DNA of 64,000 nt from an uncultured Christensenella sp. (GTDB lineage: Bacteria > Bacillota > Clostridia > Christensenellales > UBA1242). The translations under genes were made by a program, and so were the position numbers. A model generated the notes under the pieces. That model made no database searches, was not told the DNA's origin, and saw nothing but the letters and a program-made list of their open reading frames with translations. The stretch is from the NCBI GenBank assembly GCA_948466185.1, contig CAOJZM010000002.1, positions 62,001 to 126,000 on the forward strand, given 5' to 3'. Of this stretch, positions 50,946 through 60,789 are shown in pieces; the first letter of the stretch is position 1; the number at the start of each line of letters is the position of its first letter.

Positions 50946-52322
50946 ATGGCTTATATGGATATAGTTAACTTAATAATGATCATTTTGGGTGCTTTATTAG
51001 CAATTTTTCCAATTCAATATTTTGTTATTTTTCTGTTGGGGATATTATCTAAACCTAAGAAGTTCCCTCAGGCAGATGAAAAACTTAGGTATGGAATTGT
51101 TATAGCGGGCAGGAATGAAGAGAAGGTAATAGGTAATTTAATACAAAGTGTACAGAAAAGTAATTATCCGCAGGATAAAATTGACATATTCGTTGTGGCA
51201 CATAATTGTACCGATAAAACAGCACAAATAGCCCGCGAGAACGGTGCGATTGGATATGAATACGACAATCCTGAAGAAAGAACAAAAGGTTATGCACTTA
51301 AATATATTTTTGAGCGCATCAATGAAGATTATGGCATTAAGAGTTATGATGGTTTCCATATTTTTGATGCAGATAATGTCTTAGATAACGAATATTTGAA
51401 TAAAATGAACGATGCGTTTCTTGCCCATGACAGAAAAAATGTTATTATGGGATTTAGAAATTCCAAGAATTTCGGGGCAAACACTTTAACTTCATTATAC
51501 GGTGTTTTGTATATATCTGAATGTAGAATTGAATCGGTCGGCAGGTCGGCAATTAATGTTACAACAAGGTTGATTGGTTCAGGATATCTTATAAACTCTG
51601 AGATGTTAAAAAATGGCTGGGAATCTGTTATTATGTCAGATGATATAGATTTTACAGCAGAACAAGTTCTTAACGGAGAAAATGTTGTTTATTGTAGTGA
51701 AGCAATGTATTATGACGAACATCCAACAACATTTAAAGCTATGTGGCGGCAAAGATTGCGTTGGGCTAAGGGAGTAATGCTTGTTGGTAAGAAAAGATAT
51801 AAAGATCTTTTCAAGAGCATGTTTAGGAGAAAGAAAAAAGGCTCTGTTAGTGAGCCAAGCAAACCACCTTTAAGGGTTTCCTCCTTGGATTTGATTTTTA
51901 AGGTTGTTCCGTTTGCATTTTTAGGCTTGTTAGTTACAATATTGCAAATTATATTAATCGCTTTGGCCCATCTTTTTGGATATGATGCTGCAACAGTATG
52001 GACTGATTGGGCAATATCCTTCGCTATTAATACTGCAATAGGATACGGAATATTAATTATATGTCCAATTATGAGTTTTATTTTGGAGCGAAAGAGGATA
52101 AAAAATGTTCCTTTCAGGTTAAAAATCACTGCCACTTTAACTTGGCCATTGTTTATTTTACTTCTATTGCCATTGCAAGTTGTAGCGATGTTCACCAAGA
52201 AATTTTCTTGGAAACCGATTGTGCATACCGATGCATCAAATTTTGAGACATTCAACAATACTAAAAATGTTGATATAAAAAATGGAATTCAAAAAACAAA
52301 TAAAGTAAAGGAGAAAAACTAA
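50946..52322 (+). CDS. membrane glycosyltransferase family 2
   Basis: 458 residues. One N-terminal span (about 6-28), then a GT2 domain with D-x-D at D-A-D-N (about 140), the acceptor motif D-D-I-D-F (about 235) and Q-R-L-R-W-A-K-G (about 266) typical of processive polymer synthases such as PgaC and hyaluronan synthase. At least three C-terminal spans follow (about 315-410). It likely extends a surface polysaccharide or glycolipid at the membrane. Its stop overlaps the next start (TAATG). RBS TAGGAGAAAGTTATA. Confidence 0.92.
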   Translation: MAYMDIVNLIMIILGALLAIFPIQYFVIFLLGILSKPKKFPQADEKLRYGIVIAGRNEEKVIGNLIQSVQKSNYPQDKIDIFVVAHNCTDKTAQIARENGAIGYEYDNPEERTKGYALKYIFERINEDYGIKSYDGFHIFDADNVLDNEYLNKMNDAFLAHDRKNVIMGFRNSKNFGANTLTSLYGVLYISECRIESVGRSAINVTTRLIGSGYLINSEMLKNGWESVIMSDDIDFTAEQVLNGENVVYCSEAMYYDEHPTTFKAMWRQRLRWAKGVMLVGKKRYKDLFKSMFRRKKKGSVSEPSKPPLRVSSLDLIFKVVPFAFLGLLVTILQIILIALAHLFGYDAATVWTDWAISFAINTAIGYGILIICPIMSFILERKRIKNVPFRLKITATLTWPLFILLLLPLQVVAMFTKKFSWKPIVHTDASNFETFNNTKNVDIKNGIQKTNKVKEKN

Positions 52323-54031
52323 TGAAAATTGTAATTTTATCAGGCGGTTCAGGCAATGATGCTTTAGTAAAAGGTTTAAACAAATTATTTGCGGGTAGGG
52401 GAATAGAAAATCTTGACGTTAATGTTATTGTTAATGCATATGATAATGGTAAATCTACCGGAGTATGTAGGGCTTTAACAAATACTTTGGGTGTTTCTGA
52501 TATCAGAAAGAATCATTCTCGTATGTACGAATCCCTTTATGGTGATAAGGTAAACCCTCAACTTGTTGAATTCTATAACAAAAGATATAATTTTGAAAAA
52601 GGAAAAGAACTTAAACAAGTGTCCGAATTACTCAAGAAATGGGGAATGACTGAATATCAAAAATATGTTAATAACTTTTTTGCAAATCCTGACACAAAGA
52701 ATTATGAATTTAAAGATTTTAGCGTATCAAATATAGTTTACGCACAAATGTTTAAGGAAATTGGTTATGAAAAAACAAATAAACATTTCTGTGACAAGAT
52801 GGGGATAAATGATTTCGTTGTTCTCAATTCTTTTGATAACTTGTTTATCAAGGCGCAAACTGAATCAGGATATGTTATACAAGATGAGGGCGAAACAGTT
52901 TTTTGGAATAATCCTAATGACAAGATTATTAAAACCGTTTACGATGTAAAAACTCGTTTTGGATTAAACCAAAGGGCAATAGATTTGGTTCAGCAGGCTG
53001 ATTTGCTTATTATATCCACAGGAACTTTCTGGAGCTCTATTCAACCAACAATTGAATATCTTGACTTCTACAAACATATCAACACTTCAAATGCAAAGAA
53101 AGTTTGGGTTATTAATAATGAAGAAGATGGAGACTCTTTTGGTGTTTCCAGTTTGGAATTTGTTGATTTTATGGCGGAAACAGGTCTTGACTTGAAACAA
53201 TTTACTATCCTCGTTAATGCTGATGCAAGAGACTCAATGAAGCTTACCAACAAGAAATATAATTTTGTTGAAAAGTCAATGGGGAATAATAAGGGGAAAC
53301 ATGATGGTGATAAATATGCCCGAGCTTTACTAGAAATTTATTATGGACTTGAAAATAAGGATGCATATGACAAGATTTTATTTGACTTTGATGATACTAT
53401 TTGGGCAAGAAGCAAAACAGATAGTAATTTAGCTCTTTCAAGCGAAAACATGCAACTTATTAACGATAATCTCGCTGATAAAGCGGTCATAGTTAGTGGA
53501 AATTCATATAACAGCATAAAAGATAAACTTGCTGGAATATATGGGGATAAATTAGAGGGCTTGAAAGTTGACATCTGGGCAGATGCAAATTCATCACTAT
53601 ACAGACAGGATAAACTTGTCGATTTCATGGACAAGTTTGTTCTTGATTCACGTGCAAAAACATGTGTAGATCAACTGGCAAACGATTATGGATTTACAGT
53701 TGAAGAAGTTGGTTATAAAACTGTAAACTACAAGATAAAACCACTCTCGTCTTTAGAGCGTAAACTTTTGGTTGACTTAATAAAAACTAAATATAAAAAG
53801 CATTTTAAAGCTGATATAACCGGAAAAACAACGGTGGATATATTGAGCACAAACAACAGTAAGAAAGGGGTGTTTGAACACTGTAATTTTGGCAAGCTTA
53901 AAACTCTTTTTATTGGTGATGAACTTAAAGATGGCAATGATTCTTCAATTGCAAAATTATGTAATAAAATGATAGAAGTAAAGAATGTTGCAGAAACTAA
54001 TACAATTCTCAAACTTCTTATTGGAGACTAG
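52322..54031 (+). CDS. CofD/YvcK-like protein fused to a HAD phosphatase
   Basis: 569 residues. Residues about 1-330 follow the CofD/YvcK (UPF0052) fold: I-L-S-G-G-S-G-N-D-A-L-V near the start, V-N-A-Y-D-N-G-K-S-T-G near 38, I-I-S-T-G-T-F-W-S-S near 228, and V-W-V-I-N-N. YvcK/GlmR members bind UDP-sugars, CofD moves a phospho-lactate group. Residues about 350-569 form a HAD phosphatase with L-F-D-F-D-D-T-I near 355, I-V-S-G-N-S, a conserved lysine and G-D-E-L-K-D-G-N-D near 540. The fusion and the operon with a glycosyltransferase and a nucleotidyltransferase suggest a sugar-phosphate step. Confidence 0.82.
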   Translation: MKIVILSGGSGNDALVKGLNKLFAGRGIENLDVNVIVNAYDNGKSTGVCRALTNTLGVSDIRKNHSRMYESLYGDKVNPQLVEFYNKRYNFEKGKELKQVSELLKKWGMTEYQKYVNNFFANPDTKNYEFKDFSVSNIVYAQMFKEIGYEKTNKHFCDKMGINDFVVLNSFDNLFIKAQTESGYVIQDEGETVFWNNPNDKIIKTVYDVKTRFGLNQRAIDLVQQADLLIISTGTFWSSIQPTIEYLDFYKHINTSNAKKVWVINNEEDGDSFGVSSLEFVDFMAETGLDLKQFTILVNADARDSMKLTNKKYNFVEKSMGNNKGKHDGDKYARALLEIYYGLENKDAYDKILFDFDDTIWARSKTDSNLALSSENMQLINDNLADKAVIVSGNSYNSIKDKLAGIYGDKLEGLKVDIWADANSSLYRQDKLVDFMDKFVLDSRAKTCVDQLANDYGFTVEEVGYKTVNYKIKPLSSLERKLLVDLIKTKYKKHFKADITGKTTVDILSTNNSKKGVFEHCNFGKLKTLFIGDELKDGNDSSIAKLCNKMIEVKNVAETNTILKLLIGD

Positions 54032-54033
54032 AA

Positions 54034-54750
54034 ATGACTTACGGACTAATCATTGCAGCTGGCAATCAATCGCGGTTTAAAAGTGAAACCCCAAAGTCCC
54101 TTGTTGATATAAACGGTGAAACATTATTACAAAAAAATATAAGAAATATGGCACCTTTTTGTGACAAAATTTATGTTGTTTGTTCTTACAATAATGAGCA
54201 TTTCTTTACTTGTGAAAATAAGATCGTAATTGAATCGGGCAAGGGAAGTGGTGATGCTGTATGGCAAGCACTGGAAAAATTGGAAATACAGCAAGGCGAC
54301 TCATGTTTTATATTATGGGGAGATTGTTTTCAATCTAAAAGAATATATGAAACTGTTAAATCCGAAGATGATCGGGTATCGGCTTTGATTCCTTGTGTTT
54401 TTGAGGAAAAGCCGTATGTTCAAATAATACCTCAAGGTAAAGATAAGGTTTCTGTGCATTTCTCAAAATTTAATGAGTCAATTACATCAGGATTTCATGA
54501 TTTAAGTTTGTTCTATTGTCAGGCTTATGAGTTGTTAAATTGCCTCAGAATGCTTCGTTCAAAGATTACTGACAAGTACGGAAACTATATTCATAAACAT
54601 GGAAACGAAATGGAGTTTTTGGATGTGTTTAATGAAACTCCTATAAGGGCAAATTGCGTGGAAATCGAAGATTATAAAGATTTCTCATTCAACACTGTGC
54701 AACAACTTGCGGAACTTATTGAACGTGATGAATTTTCCGAAAACCAATAA
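54034..54750 (+). CDS. sugar-phosphate nucleotidyltransferase-like protein
   Basis: 238 residues. The N-terminal motif L-I-I-A-A-G-N-Q-S-R-F ... P-K-S-L-V-D-I-N-G-E-T-L-L is the nucleotide-binding signature of MobA/GlmU/IspD-type transferases, and L-W-G-D-C-F near residue 92 carries the metal aspartate. It probably makes an activated sugar or polyol for the GT2 enzyme two genes upstream. It starts two bases after the CofD-HAD gene. Substrate unknown. Confidence 0.85.
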   Translation: MTYGLIIAAGNQSRFKSETPKSLVDINGETLLQKNIRNMAPFCDKIYVVCSYNNEHFFTCENKIVIESGKGSGDAVWQALEKLEIQQGDSCFILWGDCFQSKRIYETVKSEDDRVSALIPCVFEEKPYVQIIPQGKDKVSVHFSKFNESITSGFHDLSLFYCQAYELLNCLRMLRSKITDKYGNYIHKHGNEMEFLDVFNETPIRANCVEIEDYKDFSFNTVQQLAELIERDEFSENQ

Positions 54751-54837
54751 AGTTTAAAAACTGTTTATATTATTTCTGTAAATACATTTTTGATAAGAAA
54801 ATGTTTTAGTGGTGATTGTTGAAATAGTTATATAAAT

Positions 54838-54866
54838 AAAAAGGAGATAAAATTATCTCCTTTTTT
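54838..54866. terminator. Bidirectional terminator
   Basis: A 13-bp perfect stem (AAAAAGGAGATAA / TTATCTCCTTTTT) with a two-base centre between convergent genes. Confidence 0.92.
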
Positions 54867-54877
54867 GTTAAATGTTG

Positions 54878-55930
<1,053 letters not shown>

Positions 55931-55991
55931 TCACATAGTATTCTGCTATTTAGTAAAATGTTTATTTATTATTTTCAAAATGTAGAGCTTA

Positions 55992-56020
55992 TTGACAAAG
56001 TAATCAAATTAATGTTAAAC
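55992..56020 (+). promoter_or_regulatory. Promoter of MmcQ/YjbR-like gene
   Basis: TTGACA (55992-55997) and TTAAAC (56015-56020), 17-bp spacer. Confidence 0.6.
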
Positions 56021-56041
56021 TTTAAAAGTTAGGGCAAAACT

Positions 56042-56416
56042 ATGAATACATTAAAAAATAGAATAATTCATTATATTAACGATAGATTTTATGTGGAGCC
56101 AGAATACTTATGGAGCAAATATCCTGAATATGCTGTTTTTAGGCATAAAGATAATAACAAATGGTTTGCTGTTATTTTATTAGTGAAAAAATGTAAACTA
56201 GGGTTAGATGGTGAGGAAATGGTCTATATTTTGGATATTAAAGGGGATTCAATTATTAATGGCTCTTTAATTATGAATGATGGCATTTTCCCCGGATATC
56301 ATATGAACAAGCAAACTTGGTTATCTGTGTTATTAGATGGAACTGTAATGTATGAGACAATATGTGATTTGCTTGAAATGAGTTATGATTTAACGAAAAA
56401 TAAAACAACCAAATAA
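56042..56416 (+). CDS. MmcQ/YjbR family protein
   Basis: 124 residues. The layout fits the CyaY-like MmcQ/YjbR family: P-E-Y-L-W-x-K-Y-P-E-Y-A-V-F-R-H near residue 20, K-W-F-A-V-I near 45 and the late pair Y-H-M-N-K-Q-T-W-L-S-V-L-L-D-G-T-V near 90. Some are annotated as DNA-binding, but the biochemical role is unclear. Single gene with a weak RBS (AGGGCAAAACT). Confidence 0.88.
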   Translation: MNTLKNRIIHYINDRFYVEPEYLWSKYPEYAVFRHKDNNKWFAVILLVKKCKLGLDGEEMVYILDIKGDSIINGSLIMNDGIFPGYHMNKQTWLSVLLDGTVMYETICDLLEMSYDLTKNKTTK

Positions 56417-56519
56417 AAATAATGTTGGATATCCTATTTATTTGACTTTTAGTTCAATTTTATGATAACTTAAATATGTGGTTATTTTAAAAGTTGAAAA
56501 CAAATAAAGGAGTAAACAA

Positions 56520-58055
56520 ATGAAAGTTGCTATTACCGGAGTTACTGGGAATATGGGGAAACAAGTTTTAAACGAACTTGTTAAATTGCCAGAATTGGAG
56601 TTTAAGCTTCTTATACTTCCTGATGATAGAAGGATTAAAGAAGTCAAAAAATCGAATAAAAAAAATTTAAATCGAATTGAAATAATATTAGGAAATATTG
56701 CAGATAAGGCAACATGTGAAAAATTGGTTGAAGGGGTGAGCTATGTTGTGAACATGGCGGCTGTAATTCCTCCACATTCTGACCAGCATCCTCATAAAGC
56801 TATTGAGTGTAACGAAAAGGGAGTAGATACTCTCGTTTCTGTTATTGAAAAGATGGAAGAACAACCTAAACTTATTCATATATCAACCTTAGCTCTATAT
56901 GGCAACCGTAATGAAAAACGACCTTGGGTCAGAGTTGGCGACCCACTTCTTGTCAGCCCTTTTGACATCTATTCTGCAACCAAACTTCGCGGGGAGTTTA
57001 GAGTGCTTGAAAGTGATATAAAAAACTTTGCAGTCATTCGTCAGACTGCAATGCTTCACAATAATATGCTCAGCGACAATATGAGTGATGGACTTATGTT
57101 TCATACCTGCTTTAATGCACCGCTTGAATGGTCGACAGCAGAAGATTCTGGACTTTTAATTGCAAATATTATTCGCTGTGATATGAAACAAGATTTATCT
57201 AAAAAGTTCTGGCATAAGTGCTTCAATCTTGGCGGAGGACTTTATAACTGCGTTACTGGTTATGATGTGCTTAATGATGGTTTTCAAATGATAGGAGGAT
57301 CTGTTAAGGACTTCTTTGAACCTCAGTTTAATGCAACAAGAAATTTTCATGGTACATGGTTTTACGATAGCAAAGTGCTTGATGACCTCTTCCATTATCA
57401 AAGACAAAGTACTGCGGATTTTTGGAAACAGTTTGAAAAGAACCATAAGATATTTAAGGTGGGGAAGATAGTTCCGAAAGGACTTATTAAAAAGTTTGCA
57501 ATTAAAAGACTTTTTAAAAGCCCAAACTCTGTGGCTTATTGGAAAAAGCATAAGGATAGTGCAAGACTTTATGCGTATTTTGGAGGGGAAGATAAATATG
57601 ATGGAATATCAAGCGACTGGTCTAAGTTTAACCTTTTAATCGAAAATAAAGGGATGAATGGCGAAAAGCTTGACCTTGCGAAATTAAAAGATCCAAAGAA
57701 CGCAAATCTTGTTGACATTGGCTATGACCCAAATAAAGAGGTTGGGATTAAAGAACTTAAAAATATCGCTGAAATGCATGGTGGAAAATTATTGTCTAAA
57801 AAATGTAATAGTGTTTTAGATAAATTGCAATGGCAAAACAGTGATGGGGAGACATTTACAGCACGTGCATACACAGTTATGGCTGGGCATTGGTGGAACC
57901 CAACTTATATTTCAAATTGTTGGGATTTTGATCGCCTTGCAAAGAAGGATAAAATTTACGCTCAGGCTTGGTATGACAGCCATGGAGAAAATGAAGATAA
58001 GTTTTATTATTACGATGAAAATTTTGATGCAAAATTTGAGGATATAAAAAAATGA
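56520..58055 (+). CDS. NAD-dependent epimerase/dehydratase (extended SDR) with long C-terminal domain
   Basis: 511 residues. The Rossmann motif is I-T-G-V-T-G-N-M-G at the N-terminus, V-N-M-A-A-V-I-P-P near residue 76 and the catalytic Y-S-A-T-K near 150. About 200 extra residues follow the SDR fold; they hold no motif I know but include a tryptophan/histidine-rich end (MAGHWWNPTYISNCW). RBS AAAGGAGTAAACAA. It overlaps the EFR1 flavodoxin/ferredoxin gene by four bases, so the two act together, perhaps with the latter as electron donor. Confidence 0.85.
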   Translation: MKVAITGVTGNMGKQVLNELVKLPELEFKLLILPDDRRIKEVKKSNKKNLNRIEIILGNIADKATCEKLVEGVSYVVNMAAVIPPHSDQHPHKAIECNEKGVDTLVSVIEKMEEQPKLIHISTLALYGNRNEKRPWVRVGDPLLVSPFDIYSATKLRGEFRVLESDIKNFAVIRQTAMLHNNMLSDNMSDGLMFHTCFNAPLEWSTAEDSGLLIANIIRCDMKQDLSKKFWHKCFNLGGGLYNCVTGYDVLNDGFQMIGGSVKDFFEPQFNATRNFHGTWFYDSKVLDDLFHYQRQSTADFWKQFEKNHKIFKVGKIVPKGLIKKFAIKRLFKSPNSVAYWKKHKDSARLYAYFGGEDKYDGISSDWSKFNLLIENKGMNGEKLDLAKLKDPKNANLVDIGYDPNKEVGIKELKNIAEMHGGKLLSKKCNSVLDKLQWQNSDGETFTARAYTVMAGHWWNPTYISNCWDFDRLAKKDKIYAQAWYDSHGENEDKFYYYDENFDAKFEDIKK

Positions 58056-58948
58056 AAGTTTTAATATGCTATTTTTCTGGTACGGGAAACACACGTAGGG
58101 TTGTAAATAAGTACGCAGATTGTTTAAAACAAAAAGAGGTTGATGTTGATGTATATAAAATAGAAGATGTGTTATATAATTCAAATCAATGGCCTGTCAA
58201 CTTTGATGAATACGACATGGTAGGTATAGGTTATCCTGTTCATGCGTTTAACGCACCATCTATTGTTATTGATTTTGTAAAGCATATGTCAAAACAAACA
58301 AATGAACATAAGGCATTTATTATTAATACTTCTGGAGAGCCTTTAAAACTTAATAATATTTCTTCTATTAAGATAAGGAAATTGTTAAAAAAACGCAACT
58401 ATGAAGTTACTAACGAATTTCACTATTGTATGCCATATAACATTATTTTTCGCCATACTGACCTTATGGCATATAAGATGTGGAACTATGCAGAAAGCTT
58501 GATTCCTATGGATTGTGACACACTTTTGAGCGGAAATAAAACAAAACTTGGCTATGTGCCTATGGGTCGTCCTCTTGCTTGTATATTCAGAGTGGAACAT
58601 TGGGGTGGACGTGTAAATGGAAAACGATATAAGGTAAGTGAAAACTGCATTAAGTGTCAGATGTGTGTAAAGATTTGTCCAACCCATAATATAACTATTG
58701 AGAATGGTGAATTTAAGTTTGGCAAGAATTGCCTTATGTGCATGCGCTGTGCACACCTTTGCAGCAGGGATGCAATTAAGATTGGATGGTTTAATAAATG
58801 GAAAGTGAATGGAACATATAATTTCCAAAAGCCTACAGAAGAGGAAGAAAACAAACATAAAAGGTATTGCAAAAAGGCATATGAGAGATACTTTACCGAC
58901 TGTGAGCGTCGGCTTGGACTATTGAAAAATGATAAACAGAAAAAATAA
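58052..58948 (+). CDS. EFR1 family flavodoxin-ferredoxin fusion
   Basis: 298 residues. Residues about 1-170 are a flavodoxin-like domain with the FMN loop F-S-G-T-G-N-T-R near residue 9. Residues about 195-245 hold two [4Fe-4S] motifs, C-I-K-C-Q-M-C-V-K-I-C-P and C-L-M-C-M-R-C-A-H-L-C. This is the EFR1 type of Clostridia. It should shuttle electrons, and the coupled SDR gene is the likely partner. Confidence 0.93.
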   Translation: MKVLICYFSGTGNTRRVVNKYADCLKQKEVDVDVYKIEDVLYNSNQWPVNFDEYDMVGIGYPVHAFNAPSIVIDFVKHMSKQTNEHKAFIINTSGEPLKLNNISSIKIRKLLKKRNYEVTNEFHYCMPYNIIFRHTDLMAYKMWNYAESLIPMDCDTLLSGNKTKLGYVPMGRPLACIFRVEHWGGRVNGKRYKVSENCIKCQMCVKICPTHNITIENGEFKFGKNCLMCMRCAHLCSRDAIKIGWFNKWKVNGTYNFQKPTEEEENKHKRYCKKAYERYFTDCERRLGLLKNDKQKK

Positions 58949-58973
58949 AAGTGGGAGCCCACTTTTATTTTTA
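58942..58973 (+). terminator. Terminator of SDR-EFR1 operon
   Basis: A 14-bp stem (AAAATAAAAGTGGG / CCCACTTTTATTTT) with a two-base centre. Confidence 0.9.
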
Positions 58974-58993
58974 TAAATGAATGTAAATAATAC

Positions 58994-59044
58994 TTGACAT
59001 TTAAAAACAATTAGCTTATAATGATAATGTAAAGTAAACTTTAC
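58994..59044 (+). promoter_or_regulatory. Consensus promoter and palindromic operator
   Basis: TTGACA (58994-58999) and TATAAT (59017-59022), 17-bp spacer. A perfect 16-bp palindrome GTAAAGTAAACTTTAC (59029-59044) covers the start of transcription and is a likely site for the HTH protein encoded second in the operon. Confidence 0.85.
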
Positions 59045-59069
59045 GTTTGATTTCAATAGGGAGGTTGAT

Positions 59070-59402
59070 ATGGAAAAGAAAGAAATATTGGAGAAGGCAT
59101 CAAAGAAAAAGGCATTAATTGGTGAAATGGAAAACCAGAAAATTGGCAAGATTAACTGGATTTCTATGATGGTTGCGTCTATTGTTGCGGGTGGACTTTG
59201 CATTGCACAAGGGGCACTTGGCTATCCTGCAGGTGTTTATGCAATTCTTGCAATATTCTCAACTTGGTCCTGCGTGTTTTATACTCTTCAATACTTTGTT
59301 GCAAAAAGGCCTTGGGGGGTACTTATAGGTGCTATTTTAACAGGGCTTGCTGCAATTGGCTTGATTATTTGTTTTATTCTTGCTAATATATACGCATGGT
59401 GA
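59070..59402 (+). CDS. small membrane protein (DUF6442-like)
   Basis: 110 residues. A charged N-terminal helix (KEILEKASKKKALIGEMENQKIGKINW) precedes three predicted membrane spans (about 32-50, 55-75, 82-107). Such proteins are typically encoded next to a small YozG-type HTH repressor, as here. RBS GGGAGGTTGAT. Function unknown; the family name is from memory of the N-terminal pattern. Confidence 0.75.
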   Translation: MEKKEILEKASKKKALIGEMENQKIGKINWISMMVASIVAGGLCIAQGALGYPAGVYAILAIFSTWSCVFYTLQYFVAKRPWGVLIGAILTGLAAIGLIICFILANIYAW

Positions 59403-59407
59403 AGAAT

Positions 59408-59617
59408 ATGAATAATGATTTAATCTTAAAGAATAACTTAAGGGAAGCAAGGGTGCAAAAAAGACTTTCACAAGAGGAACTTGCAAGACAGGTGGGAACA
59501 ACAAGGCAAACGATAATAGCAGTAGAAAAAGGACAGTTTAATCCATCCGCTAAACTTGCATTACTTTTATGCTTTGCACTGGATAAAACTTTTGAGGAGT
59601 TATTCTATTTCGACTAA
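59408..59617 (+). CDS. small XRE-family HTH regulator (YozG-like)
   Basis: 69 residues from ATG 59408; an in-frame ATG at 59396 that overlaps the previous gene is also possible. Helix-turn-helix L-S-Q-E-E-L-A-R-Q-V-G-T-T-R-Q-T-I near residue 18 and the tail D-K-T-F-E-E-L-F-Y-F. It probably binds the palindrome GTAAAGTAAACTTTAC upstream and controls its own operon. Confidence 0.9.
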   Translation: MNNDLILKNNLREARVQKRLSQEELARQVGTTRQTIIAVEKGQFNPSAKLALLLCFALDKTFEELFYFD

Positions 59618-59652
59618 TTAAAGAAGACTCATTATAAGGGTCTTTTTTAATT
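59616..59652 (+). terminator. Rho-independent terminator
   Basis: A 15-bp stem with two G-T pairs (AATTAAAGAAGACTC / GGGTCTTTTTTAATT) and a seven-base loop. Confidence 0.8.
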
Positions 59653-59722
59653 AGTTTGACTTAGATACTAAGTTATGATAAAAAATAAATATAAAAAAAT
59701 TTAAAAATAATATAAAAAACCC

Positions 59723-59753
59723 TTGACTCTCCAGTTTGCTGTAATGTTAATAT
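59723..59753 (+). promoter_or_regulatory. MerR-type promoter with 19-bp spacer
   Basis: TTGACT (59723-59728) and TAATAT (59748-59753) are 19 bp apart, the over-long spacing typical of promoters twisted open by MerR proteins. The spacer starts with CTCCAG, a usual MerR half-site, with a degenerate right half (CTGTAA). The gene it serves encodes a MerR protein, so self-control is likely. Confidence 0.75.
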
Positions 59754-59774
59754 GGGATCAAGCAAGGAGGAAAT

Positions 59775-60788
59775 ATGCTAAAAATAGGTGAAATTTCTAA
59801 ACTTTTAAACCTTCCAGTTAAGACAATTCGTTATTGGGAAGAGTTTGGCCTTTTCAAACCTTCATATGTTGATGAGTATACCGGTTATCGTCAATTTGAT
59901 GAAAAGGATATTGAAAGACTGAGTCAGATTCTTTATTTGAAGGATTTGGGATTTGAGCTTAAAGAAATTAAAAATCTGGATGAAAAAGTTGTAGCAAATA
60001 AAACTAGAACTTTACAAAGCAAGATTGCTCATCTAACAAATAGTCTCAAAGAAATTGCCTCTTTGCAAAAAGATAAAAAGGGGGAATTTATTATGAAAAA
60101 TTTTGTAAATGATGAAAACGCGATAGGACATTGGAGACTCTTAGGCCTTGCAGATTCTATGGAAGAGGCAAAAGCATTAAAGTTAAGACACAACCATGAT
60201 TTTAAAATCGAAGAGATGTATTTAATGGAAAATGGCAAGGAGTATTGGGTGCTTGCTTGGACGAAAGGTGCAATCTTTATTAACGGTCGTAAAAATCCTT
60301 ATGAGATTGTGGGGGATAAAATGATTGTTTCTATTACTTATGATGGCGAAATTGAGGGCTATGCTGTATATGAAAGGATAGACAACAAAAATCACCAAAT
60401 TAAAGATTTCTTAAGGGTTGACAAAGTGGATTATCCATTTGTGGTTGACAAAAAAGCACTTGGTGTTTGGAAAAGTTTTGATTTTATTAGAGATCTAAAG
60501 AAATTTGATCCAGATAAAAAAGAGTGGAAAGGTGAGAGTTTTATTAGACAGCTTTCTATTTTAGAAAATGGGGAGGCATTCTTTGAGTATGACCGTGGAC
60601 AAATTGCAAAACACACTTGGGCAAAAGGACATCTCTATTACTACTGGGATAAAGATATTGCAACTGATATGAAGTATTCAATTGTTAAGAAAGGTTCTGA
60701 TGAATATCTTATCATGGAGTGGAAATCTGGTGACTATCTATATGCTGGAATAATTAGCGGTTATTATGTTTTCAAAAAAGAGGTATAA
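59775..60788 (+). CDS. MerR-family regulator with two C-terminal lipocalin-like domains
   Basis: 337 residues. MerR winged helix at the N-terminus (I-G-E-I-S-K-L-L-N-L-P-V-K-T-I-R-Y-W-E, then Y-T-G-Y-R-Q-F), a coiled-coil dimer helix (about 75-105), and two beta-rich domains (about 110-215 and 225-337) of the kind that bind small molecules, each with 'G-x-W-x-x-x-x' starts and 'Y-L-I-M-E-W-K-S-G-D-Y-L-Y' ends in the second. It is self-regulated by promoter shape. RBS AAGGAGGAAAT. Confidence 0.88.
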   Translation: MLKIGEISKLLNLPVKTIRYWEEFGLFKPSYVDEYTGYRQFDEKDIERLSQILYLKDLGFELKEIKNLDEKVVANKTRTLQSKIAHLTNSLKEIASLQKDKKGEFIMKNFVNDENAIGHWRLLGLADSMEEAKALKLRHNHDFKIEEMYLMENGKEYWVLAWTKGAIFINGRKNPYEIVGDKMIVSITYDGEIEGYAVYERIDNKNHQIKDFLRVDKVDYPFVVDKKALGVWKSFDFIRDLKKFDPDKKEWKGESFIRQLSILENGEAFFEYDRGQIAKHTWAKGHLYYYWDKDIATDMKYSIVKKGSDEYLIMEWKSGDYLYAGIISGYYVFKKEV

Positions 60789-60789
60789 T

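Noticed and set aside
51710-52258. 182-codon open frame antisense to the GT2 gene
   Set aside because: No RBS; the sense strand encodes clear GT2 motifs and membrane spans.
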